A DNA stretch of 64,000 nucleotides, taken from assembly GCA_965222105.1 (NCBI GenBank), contig CBDCTQ010000065.1, positions 85,535 through 149,534 on the forward strand, in the 5' to 3' direction. Numbering within the stretch: position 1 is the stretch's first letter; the number at the start of each line of letters is the position of its first letter. Shown piece after piece: positions 46,664-55,103 of the stretch. A program made the translations under genes and the position numbers. The notes below the pieces were generated by a model. It was not told the DNA's origin, searched no databases, and saw nothing but the letters and a program-made list of their open reading frames with translations. The DNA is from CALGLS01 sp965222105 (GTDB taxonomy: Bacteria > Bacteroidota > Bacteroidia > Chitinophagales > Saprospiraceae).

Positions 46664-49600
46664 ATGTATCTGAACGCACATACATATTTCAGTCTGCGAT
46701 GGGGAACCCTCTCCCCGCAGCAGTTGGTCGAACAGGCCAAAAAGAAAGGAATAACCACCCTTGCCTTAACGGATATCAACAACACCTCTTGCAGCTATCA
46801 ATTCGTAGAAGCCTGTCGGAAAAACGGCGTAAAACCCGTGTTGGGCATCGAATTCCGACGCAGCCACCAACTGCTCTACATCGGCATCGCCCGCAACAAT
46901 GAAGGCTGGTACGAACTCTGCAAACTGCTCACCACCCACTCGCTCAACAACACCCCCCTCCCCGACCGCCCCCCTCCGATGAAACAGGTATTTTTCATCT
47001 ACGAAACACCTCCCACCCCCCTCTCCGACCTGGCCGAATACGAATACGTGGGCATACGCCCTTCACAGGTCAACAAACTGTACACGTCAACCCTAAAATC
47101 CCATCCCGGGAGGCTCGTCGTACTCAGTCCCATTTGTTTTTCCGACAAGGAAGGCTACAAACTACACCAACTCCTACGGGCCATCGACCTCAATATGCTC
47201 GTCAGCAAGCTCAAGCCCTCCGACCACGCCCACCCCGACGAAAACATCATCGAACCCCGCCTGCTGGAAAAAGCCTTTGAACTATACCCCGGCATTGTGG
47301 AAAACACCAAACAACTGCTGGCCCGGTGCGAGATCGACCCAACAAGCAGTTTACAAAACAACCGTCAAACTTTCACCGGCGACAAGGTCGGCGACTACCG
47401 GCTACTCGAAAAGCTGGCCCTCAACGGCATGAAGATCCGATACGGCGACCAACATCCTTCGGCCCCGGAGCGGGTGGAAAAAGAACTGAAGATGATCCGT
47501 CAAATGGATTTTTGCTGCTACTTCCTCGTCACCTGGGACGTTACCCGCTATGCCACTTCACAAGGCTACCACTACGTCGGGCGCGGCAGTGGTGCCAATT
47601 CCATCGTGGCCTATTGCCTGTTTATCACCGATGTGGAACCCCTCGAACTCGACCTCTACTTTGAGCGGTTCATCAACGAGTACCGCAGCACACCTCCCGA
47701 CTTCGACGTCGACTTCAGTTGGCAGGAGCGCGACGACGTCATCGACTACATTTTCAAACGATACGGCCGCGAACACACCGCTCTGCTGGCCACCTACAGC
47801 ACCTTCAAACGGAAGGCCGCCGTCAGAGAGGTAGCCAAAGCCCTGGGCCTCGCCAAAGCCGACATCGACCAGATCATTGCCGAGCCGCTGGCCACCCACA
47901 AGCACCACCATTGGGCCAGGTACATCTTTCATTTTGCCGCAAGGCTACAGGGGTTTCCCAACCTGTTGTCGATCCACGCCGGCGGCATCATCATTTCCGA
48001 AAGGCCGATCAATTACTTCACAGCGCTGCGGCTGATGCCGAAGGGATTTCCCATTGTGCATTTCGATATGTACGGCGCCGAAGACCTTCAATTTCACAAA
48101 TACGACGTGCTGAGTCAGCGGGGCCTGGGCCACATCAAAGACGCCACAGACCTCGTCAAAAAAAACCAGGGCAAGGCGGTCGACATCCACGACTTGGCGG
48201 CCATCAAAAACGACCCTGCCGTGAAGGCGCAACTACGGTCGGGAAGCTGCATCGGTTGTTTTTACATCGAAAGCCCGGCTATGCGGGGGCTGCTCAGCAA
48301 GCTGTTGTGCAACACCTACGTCCATCTGGTGGCGGCCAGTTCGATCATCCGGCCGGGGGTGGCTAAAAGTGGGATGATGCGCGAGTACATCCGCCGTTTT
48401 CACGCTCCCGACACGGTGGAATACCTGCACCCCGTGTTTGAGGAACACCTCCGGGAAACGTTTGGCGTCATGGTGTATCAGGAAGACGTGTTGAAGATAC
48501 TCTACCATTTTGCGGGCATCACCCTGGGCGAAGCCGACGTGATCCGCCGCCTGATGAAGGGGTGGCACAACAAGCCCGAAGCCCTGGCCAAACTGGAAGC
48601 CAAATATTTTAAAAACTGCGCCCAACGCGGTTATCCCGAAGCCCTGGCCAAAGAGGTGTGGCGACAGATACGGAGTTTTTCGGGATACTCGTTTTGCAAA
48701 GCACATAGCGCGAGTTTTGCGGCAGAGTCGTTTCAGAGCCTCTACCTCAAAACGCATTTCCCCATTGAGTTTATGGTGGGGGTGATCAACAATTTCGGCG
48801 GCTTCTACCGCACCGAGTACTACTTTCACGAAGCCAGGATGCAGGGCGCCACCATCCACCCCCCTTGCGTCAACACCAGTCTTTATCTGACCACCCTTTC
48901 GGGAAAAGACATCCACATCGGATTCATTCATCTGCATCAGTTTCAACGGCAGGTGGCCCACCAGATCGTAGCCAACCGGGCGCGGCACGGCCCCTTCCGC
49001 CACCTGGAAGACTTCACCAAACGGATCGACATTTCCGGCGAACAACTCGACATCCTCATACGGATAGAAGCGTTTCGGTTTACCGGCAAAAACAAGTACG
49101 AGCTGATGTGGGAAAAAAACCAGGTGTGCAACCCCACCCAACGACTGAACCGAACGGGCTTCCTCTTCAAAGACGAAACGGAGACCTTTGCCCTGCCCGT
49201 GCTGGAAGAGGGCCTGTTCGACAACGCCTTCGATCAGATGGAGCTGCTGGGTTTTCCGCTCTGCTCGCCTTTCGAGTTGTTGGCCACAGCGGTAGAAGGC
49301 GACCTGGTGGCGCGTCAACTCAAAGCAAATACCAACAGACGGGTGCGTATTGTTGGGTATTACGTTTGCCGTAAGGACGTGACTACCGTCAACAACAAAC
49401 ATATGTACTTCGGCACCTGGCTCGACCGGGAGGGGCGGTTTTTCGACACCACGCATTTTCCGTCGGCGCTGAAGCGGTCGCCGTTCCGGGGGCGGGGCTG
49501 CTATCTGATCGTAGGGGTGGTGGCGCTGGACTTTGGCTTTCCGTCGGTGGAGGTGGAGCGGATGGAGAGGCTTGCTTTTGTGGCGGATGAGCGGTGGTGA
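46664..49600 (+). CDS. dnaE: DNA polymerase III alpha-type (error-prone DnaE-like) subunit
   Basis: This C-family polymerase has 978 residues, shorter than replicative DnaE (about 1160) and like the accessory DnaE2/ImuC class. A PHP domain (1-70) is degenerate: the usual HxH is NAH (MYLNAHTYFSL) and the usual TDH is TDI (ALTDINN), so metal-dependent proofreading is unlikely. The catalytic core has YHYVGRGSGANSIVAYCL and the PDFDVDF motif with Asp346 and Asp348. FSGYSFCKAHSASFAAESFQ is the conserved fingers/thumb element. The C-terminus has an HhH/OB-type region and lacks a clear clamp or tau-binding tail. Following dinB, it is probably part of a mutagenic translesion system. ATG 46664 fits. 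Confidence 0.92.
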   Translation: MYLNAHTYFSLRWGTLSPQQLVEQAKKKGITTLALTDINNTSCSYQFVEACRKNGVKPVLGIEFRRSHQLLYIGIARNNEGWYELCKLLTTHSLNNTPLPDRPPPMKQVFFIYETPPTPLSDLAEYEYVGIRPSQVNKLYTSTLKSHPGRLVVLSPICFSDKEGYKLHQLLRAIDLNMLVSKLKPSDHAHPDENIIEPRLLEKAFELYPGIVENTKQLLARCEIDPTSSLQNNRQTFTGDKVGDYRLLEKLALNGMKIRYGDQHPSAPERVEKELKMIRQMDFCCYFLVTWDVTRYATSQGYHYVGRGSGANSIVAYCLFITDVEPLELDLYFERFINEYRSTPPDFDVDFSWQERDDVIDYIFKRYGREHTALLATYSTFKRKAAVREVAKALGLAKADIDQIIAEPLATHKHHHWARYIFHFAARLQGFPNLLSIHAGGIIISERPINYFTALRLMPKGFPIVHFDMYGAEDLQFHKYDVLSQRGLGHIKDATDLVKKNQGKAVDIHDLAAIKNDPAVKAQLRSGSCIGCFYIESPAMRGLLSKLLCNTYVHLVAASSIIRPGVAKSGMMREYIRRFHAPDTVEYLHPVFEEHLRETFGVMVYQEDVLKILYHFAGITLGEADVIRRLMKGWHNKPEALAKLEAKYFKNCAQRGYPEALAKEVWRQIRSFSGYSFCKAHSASFAAESFQSLYLKTHFPIEFMVGVINNFGGFYRTEYYFHEARMQGATIHPPCVNTSLYLTTLSGKDIHIGFIHLHQFQRQVAHQIVANRARHGPFRHLEDFTKRIDISGEQLDILIRIEAFRFTGKNKYELMWEKNQVCNPTQRLNRTGFLFKDETETFALPVLEEGLFDNAFDQMELLGFPLCSPFELLATAVEGDLVARQLKANTNRRVRIVGYYVCRKDVTTVNNKHMYFGTWLDREGRFFDTTHFPSALKRSPFRGRGCYLIVGVVALDFGFPSVEVERMERLAFVADERW

Positions 49601-49802
49601 GGGGGTAAACAATAGACAAAATTTACGACAAGCATTTGTCAAAAAATCAAAATAAGTGTACCTTTCATTTGAAAACGGGTAGTACTGGTTGATCCGCTGG
49701 AAAAAATTAGTACTCCGCGGCTAATCCCGATCGTTATCGGAAATGAAATGCCTGCCTGGCGGCCAGACGGGCCTGTAAAAACCATCCACCATACCTAAAA
49801 CC

Positions 49803-50702
49803 ATGAAATTCAAACTCACCCTCGCACTAATTACGCTGATCAACATCAGTGGATACAACCAAGAATTTGCCCCCATAGGATCAATTTGGCACTTCCCGAT
49901 CCATTATTTTACTACTTCGTCGATTGATGTGTTAACGATCGAGTCAGTCGGAGACTCTTTGATACAGGACAAAACCTGCAAAGTTCTATATAGAGACGAA
50001 AGTACGTCCTATGGAGGACTTGGTGAATACTACTTATATCAAAATCAAGATTCCGTTTTTCAATACATAGAATCAACAGACCAATTTGATTTAATTTTCG
50101 TGTTTAATTTAATGGAAGGGGATACATTTGTTATACAAAAATCTTATTCAGATCAGTTAATTGCCCCCATAAATTGTATTGTAGACTCCATATCTTTTAT
50201 AGAAATAATGAGTGGAGCCCCACTAAGGGTACAACATGTTAGAATTGAGTATAGATCAACGCTGGGTACGGATACGATTGATTTAACCACTAATAAGACG
50301 TTAATAGAAAGAATTGGCTTTGAAGATGGAATATTTCCAAATGGGCTAGAAATATCAGCAGGCGATTGGAGGTGGGAAGGCCCTATAAGATGCTATGAAG
50401 ATAATCAGTTGGGATTAATCAACTTTTCAAATGTTGATTGCCTGTTCACACCTGTTAATGAAAAATACAACTACGAAAAACGAGTTTATCCTAATCCGGC
50501 AACTAACGAACTGAACATTTTATTTTCAGACGAAATCGCCTCGTTGGAAATAATAAGTTTGAGTGGAGAATACGTAGTGGTTTTGAGTAATCCAACCTCT
50601 CCTATTGATATTTCAAACATCAGTAGCGGCGTATATGCATTGAGAATAAAAACAAAGGACAACCATGTGATTTTGAATAAATTAGCCGTTGAAAAGAAAT
50701 AA
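49803..50702 (+). CDS. T9SS type A cargo protein, AT-rich
   Basis: This 299-residue protein has a signal peptide (MKFKLTLALITLINISGYN) and a beta-rich body without recognised family (FAPIGSIWHFPIHYFTTSSI at the mature start is common in small T9SS cargo of Saprospiria). A type A sorting tail closes it (VYPNPATNELNILFSDE ... SGVYALRIKTKDNHVILNKL). The gene is visibly richer in A and T than its neighbours, suggesting recent acquisition or a different expression class. It would be exported across both membranes and have its tail removed by PorU. Function unknown. It converges on the GH26 gene. Confidence 0.85.
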   Translation: MKFKLTLALITLINISGYNQEFAPIGSIWHFPIHYFTTSSIDVLTIESVGDSLIQDKTCKVLYRDESTSYGGLGEYYLYQNQDSVFQYIESTDQFDLIFVFNLMEGDTFVIQKSYSDQLIAPINCIVDSISFIEIMSGAPLRVQHVRIEYRSTLGTDTIDLTTNKTLIERIGFEDGIFPNGLEISAGDWRWEGPIRCYEDNQLGLINFSNVDCLFTPVNEKYNYEKRVYPNPATNELNILFSDEIASLEIISLSGEYVVVLSNPTSPIDISNISSGVYALRIKTKDNHVILNKLAVEKK

Positions 50703-50713
50703 GACGACGACAT

Positions 50714-53700
50714 TCACCCACCCTCCACCACCAACACCTTAGCAACAAAAACCCCGTCCTCAGTCTCCACCTGCACAAAATACATCCCTACGGGAATCGA
50801 CCCCCAGGAGATCAGGTAGTCCGTGGCGCTTTGCCGTTCCCAGCGCAGCGCAATCTCCTGGTTAGCAACGTCAAACATTCGAATAGCATTTGCCGAAAGG
50901 CTGCCCTGCCGGGAACTCAACGAAACCACCGCCACCCCATCAGCAGGATTTGGAAAAACGGAAACAGATTGTTGTAACAATTCACCTGCATCCTTCAGTC
51001 TAAATTCGGAAGTGCTGCTGACCGATGTCATCACCTCATTGCGACCAACGACGCAGGGATGACTCAATGCAGCCTGATGGTTTTGGTTGGAAATCCAGGA
51101 GGCGCTGTGGCCCGGCCAATCGTGCCAGGCAATGGCATAACGCACTTCCCCAAACTGGTCGATAATCTTTTGAGTGTACGACAGATAATCGTGCGAACCA
51201 TCCATCTCGGCAGCGGTGGGCCCAAATTCAGTAAAGGCAAAAGGTTTGTTAAAACCGATCATGGTCTGGTATTGATCGACGGGAAAGTTCAGGTCAGTGA
51301 CATAGACATCCAGGCCGGTGAGGTCGACCACATCGTCGCCGGGATAGTAATGATCTACGGCCGGAATACCCGTATACGACACATTGGGCGCATAGACCCA
51401 GATGAGGTTGTTGAGGTTCCAGGTGTAGGTGTAGTAATCGAACAGGTCCCGATACAGGTCGATGTACGGCTGCGGATTGTTATCGCCCTGATAGCCATAC
51501 CAAAACCAGTCGCCATTCATCTCGTGAAGTGGGCGCCAGAGCACCGTCACACCGGCATTTTCCAGGGTTTTCAACACATCGGCGAAAAAATCCAGTTCGG
51601 CCCGCCAGGCGTCGTAGCCCTCCTCTCCGGGGGTGGTCAGCTTCCATATCTCCGTTTCCGAAACGTCCCAAACGCTGCCGCCGGTCCAGGGGTTGTCGGG
51701 TATCATACTCAGCTCCACGAAGCCATTGCCCGCCTGCCAGTCGACGCACAAATCGACAAAGGCGGGGTAGTCGATCTCATCGGGAGCGCTGCGCATCTGT
51801 CCGCCCATGACGCCGAGTTGCTGGCCCGATTGGTCTTCCAGAGATTGAATGAGCTCCTCGTATTGGTCGAGCGACCAGCCGAGTTCCTGCCCCAACAAAA
51901 GGCATTGATCGGGTTGTTGTTGGTAGCTGTCCAAATACTGATAGGCCGCTACCGTCGCTTCATTGGCATTGGGGTTGGCCAGTGGGTTGATGCTTTCCGG
52001 CGAATCGAGCGGTTCGAGTACCCACTGTTGGCTTTGCCACCCTTCGTCGAGATCGTGAATGGATACGTAGTCGTTGGGTTGGGCATTGAGGTAGGATTCA
52101 CTCCAGCGATTTTTCAAACGGTACACCCCATTGCCCAATGGTTCGAGATACCACATCTGGCTCCACCAGTCGCTATTGAGGGGGTAGACATTTGCAGGAC
52201 TATTGTTATCCACAGCTTCGACGTTGAGGTACCAGTCCGTCCACTTGCCCCGAAGGCGGTAGGCGCCCTCCGCTCCTTGTTCGATGTTCCATATCTGGCT
52301 CGACCACCCCGTATTGAGTTCGATGACGGCTATGGGTGCGCCCTCGTAGTCGTTGGTCTGGGCCAGATAGGTATTTGTCCAGACGTTGCGCAAGCGGTAT
52401 TGCCCGACAAGGGGATATTCCAACACTTCTTCTACACAGCCTTCGAGGGTGATATTGTCCAGGTAGATGCGATCGCTGTTGGAGGAGGCATCGCAGCGGA
52501 ACCGCCAGCGGCAATTGTCTCCAAATGGGCCCTCAACGGTGACGGATTCGGAGTACCAACTGTCGTTGAAAAACTCCTGCCCGGCATTCCACTCCCGGAT
52601 CAGCGAATAAGTAATGCCCCCATCGGTCGACAATTCGAGAAAGAAATCTTCTCCGTTTTCCATTCCGCGGGGGTAGTAAGAAAATTGGATATTGACGGTA
52701 TGATAATCCGTCAAATCCATCACATCGGTATAGGTAGACGATTTTTTGCCGGAGTTGTCGCGAATGCGCACCGAATACAAATCGAGTGCCCGGTCGCCGT
52801 AGTCATCGCGTTTGCAATCGGAGCCGCCGTCGTTCCAATTGCCCCATCCCTGTTCAAAATCATCGTAGGCCAGATCAGAACAACCACAAGCAACAGGTAC
52901 ACAGGGATCGGAATCATCGGGGTCGTCGGCAGCACAAACGCCATCCTCATCTTCGTCGACATAAGTACCTACGCAATCGCAGTCGTCATTATAGCCATCT
53001 TCGGTGGTACAATCGTCGCCATCGTCGCAAGGACCGGAGCAGACGGTCAGGTGGGGATGCATGGGCAGGGCGCTGACCACGCAATCGTCGTAGTACAGGG
53101 TGGCGCTGCCAGGCGTGGGGCCTCCGTCGATGTGGTCGGTGTAGTTGCCGATGCCCCACACTACGTTACCTTCTCCTAAAGTAGTGATGACGTTTTCGAT
53201 GTGAAAAAGCTGCACACCATTTTGCCAAAAGCTAAGGGTACCGTTGGGGGTGTTGGGATCAGAAGCCTCGTAGTAAGCTTCCAGGTGTATCCATTCGCCC
53301 ACCGGCACCGGAATTTTTTGGGCTTCGGGTTGGGTAAAAGAATGCGGAGGGTTGACCTGCGAATAAAAATAGAGGTCCATCAGTCCGGTATCGTCATCGT
53401 GTTTGGCGTTTAGCCCCCAGCAGGGCTGGCTTTCGCCAAATTCATCGTTCGACTTGAACTGAAAAATATTCCACCAGCCGCCGTCGCCCGGATCCCAGGG
53501 TGCGTACTTATTGGGATTGTAGGTATGTGGAAAATAATAAAAGGCGCTGTAGTAGATTCTTTTGGAAAATAATCGCCGCCATTGTCCCAGGCCGTGTTCG
53601 TCCATCGCATCAGCCGGACGGCCCTGTTCCCGTTCTGGGCCTGCCAGGCGTTGTTGATGGTGCCCTTGGCGGCAAAACATCCGGAGTGGGCATAGGCATT

Positions 53701-53779
53701 GTCGGTGGTGGCCGCTACTTCGGGTTCTCCGGTATTGAACACCCCTCCTCCGGGGTAGAGCCACTGCTCCATTGTCCAA
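50714..53779 (-). CDS. GH26 beta-mannanase region of a frameshifted multidomain enzyme, T9SS type A
   Basis: This is the long 3' frame of a gene starting at 54744. True coding enters at about 53557 (IYYSAFYYFPHTYNP); the first 74 residues of the open frame are out of phase. In order it holds the end of a jelly-roll lyase-like domain (to about 250), a DGDDCTTEDG Cys-rich linker, a MAM/CBM-like sandwich (LAYDDFEQGWGNW), a ricin-type (CBM13) beta-trefoil (QIWNIEQGAEGAYRLRGKW), and a GH26 catalytic domain (about 600-910). The GH26 acid/base is Glu753 in LWRPLHEMNGDWFWYG and the nucleophile Glu851 in FAFTEFGP. A type A sorting tail (VFPNPADGVAVVSL) ends it. GH26 enzymes mostly cut beta-mannans. 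It would act outside the cell. Confidence 0.8.
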   Translation of the reverse strand: MDNGAVALPRRRGVQYRRTRSSGHHRQCLCPLRMFCRQGHHQQRLAGPEREQGRPADAMDEHGLGQWRRLFSKRIYYSAFYYFPHTYNPNKYAPWDPGDGGWWNIFQFKSNDEFGESQPCWGLNAKHDDDTGLMDLYFYSQVNPPHSFTQPEAQKIPVPVGEWIHLEAYYEASDPNTPNGTLSFWQNGVQLFHIENVITTLGEGNVVWGIGNYTDHIDGGPTPGSATLYYDDCVVSALPMHPHLTVCSGPCDDGDDCTTEDGYNDDCDCVGTYVDEDEDGVCAADDPDDSDPCVPVACGCSDLAYDDFEQGWGNWNDGGSDCKRDDYGDRALDLYSVRIRDNSGKKSSTYTDVMDLTDYHTVNIQFSYYPRGMENGEDFFLELSTDGGITYSLIREWNAGQEFFNDSWYSESVTVEGPFGDNCRWRFRCDASSNSDRIYLDNITLEGCVEEVLEYPLVGQYRLRNVWTNTYLAQTNDYEGAPIAVIELNTGWSSQIWNIEQGAEGAYRLRGKWTDWYLNVEAVDNNSPANVYPLNSDWWSQMWYLEPLGNGVYRLKNRWSESYLNAQPNDYVSIHDLDEGWQSQQWVLEPLDSPESINPLANPNANEATVAAYQYLDSYQQQPDQCLLLGQELGWSLDQYEELIQSLEDQSGQQLGVMGGQMRSAPDEIDYPAFVDLCVDWQAGNGFVELSMIPDNPWTGGSVWDVSETEIWKLTTPGEEGYDAWRAELDFFADVLKTLENAGVTVLWRPLHEMNGDWFWYGYQGDNNPQPYIDLYRDLFDYYTYTWNLNNLIWVYAPNVSYTGIPAVDHYYPGDDVVDLTGLDVYVTDLNFPVDQYQTMIGFNKPFAFTEFGPTAAEMDGSHDYLSYTQKIIDQFGEVRYAIAWHDWPGHSASWISNQNHQAALSHPCVVGRNEVMTSVSSTSEFRLKDAGELLQQSVSVFPNPADGVAVVSLSSRQGSLSANAIRMFDVANQEIALRWERQSATDYLISWGSIPVGMYFVQVETEDGVFVAKVLVVEGG

Positions 53780-54744
53780 TCGTTCAGCGTGCCCTCTTCG
53801 TGATCGCCGTACCAGTGGATCGACTCCTGCACAGTTGTCGGCAAGGTAGTGAACCAGGTTTGGCCACAGGGTGTTGGGTCTACCTCCTGGATCGAAAAAT
53901 CGGCGAAACGCACCTCTTCGTCTTGTAGTTGCTGGCTATTGTTGAGGCTTCGGTAGATGCCCCATTTGGGGCGCATAAACTCGGCGCCGGTTTTCCACAT
54001 GCGGATGTCGTTATTTTCATAAAAAAGCAGGGACGCTTCGTCCGCAACACGTTGGATCGACAATTGATACCGGCCGTTTTCGCCGTAGGTGATCGTTTCT
54101 GTCGCTTCGACCCAGGAGCCTTTGAACGGCGCCAATTCGACGAAGGTCAATTCCGACTGCGACGTCGTTTCGGCATACATGACCTGCATCTTTTCGGGAG
54201 AACCGGCAACGTGGGGTCAGTGTTATCTGCGGCATGCTGGCTTCCGACCCTCCGTAGGCTTTGATCTGGTGGAGGTGGGGGTAAAGCTGTTGGAAGGTTG
54301 GAAATCCTGGTCTAGTTTGAACTTCCATATGTACACCACCGTTTCGCCCTCCGTCCCTGTTAAATTGTCGGGCGAATGGTCGTAGGCTTTGATCTCGTTG
54401 CGTTGGCGGTCGGAGTTGAGGCAGCGATCGTCGTCGGGGCTAAGGTGTAAGTGGAACCGGAAGACGAAGGTCTGGAGATCGTCGTCCCAGATTTCGTCGA
54501 TGTGGCGGCCGAAAGAGGGGTGGCTGCAATCGGGACTTTCGACAACATCATATCCCGGAGCCATCACGCCGTTGATCAATTCGTAGGTATCCCCCGGGCC
54601 GTCGGCGACCAGCAGGGTCTGTGCGGGCAGGTGTATACATAAAGCCAGCAAGAGGAGCAACAATAATCCCGGAACCGGGCAATAGATTGTCGCTTCAGGA
54701 AGGTTGGCATGATAGCCGATACAACGTTTTTGGGTATTTGTCAT
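53410..54744 (-). pseudogene. 5' half of the frameshifted lyase-like/GH26 gene
   Basis: A leader (LLLLLLLALCIHLPAQ) and a concanavalin-like jelly-roll domain similar to polysaccharide lyases (RNEIKAYDHSPDNL, then YIWKFKLDQDFQPSNSF) are spread over three frames. The frame from 54744 must shift at the C5 run near 54276-54280 (SFT to HLHQIKAYGGSEASMPQ). It must shift again at the C4 run near 54212-54215 (ITLTP to HVAGSPEKMQVMYAE), and the frame from 54189 shifts at about 53560-53570 (GGDYFPK to IYYSAF). Each break is one base at a homopolymer. A second jelly-roll (TLNDWTMEQWLYPGGG) starts before the last shift. The restored protein would be about 1340 residues. Either a pseudogene or sequencing error. 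Confidence 0.7.
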
Positions 54745-54938
54745 GATTGTGGGTAGTTTTTGGATGGCGGAATGGTGGGGTTATTTGGGGGGGGTGTTGA
54801 TTGGGCGTTTAATATAGGGGTTTTGTTTAATGTTTAATAATTTTTCCGTCTATTTTCTTTTTTGTTTTGTAGCATCGAAGTCAGAAATGAGGCTGCGAGC
54901 AGACAGGCAAAGCGCGACAAGCGAGGGTAAAACTCATT

Positions 54939-55102
54939 AGACATTATGAATGGATTTTTTGTATAGCAACTGAAGAGCAATTTTTTGTCTAACCAAGGAA
55001 CACCCGGAGCCTCGTAGCCCTAGCTACGAAGGCGAGGATGTGACGCAGGGTAGGCAAAAAAGGGCATTCAGGCTGCATACAAAATTTTTGTTCATAATGT
55101 CT
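54939..55102 (+). mobile_element. 164-bp MITE, copy B
   Basis: Ends are AGACATTATGAA and TTCATAATGTCT, perfect 12-bp inverted repeats, with further subterminal similarity (ATTTTTTGTAT and its counterpart). The target duplication is ATT (54936-54938 and 55103-55105). It inserted immediately after the TAA stop of the NB-ARC-TPR gene, leaving that protein intact. The upstream 190 bases (54745-54938) hold no gene. Confidence 0.9.
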
Positions 55103-55103
55103 A

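Noticed and set aside
48233..49642. 469-codon minus-strand frame
   Set aside because: Antisense of dnaE; no independent features.
51059..53179. 706-codon open frame on the plus strand
   Set aside because: It is the antisense shadow of the GH26 multidomain coding sequence, which has clear catalytic motifs on the minus strand.
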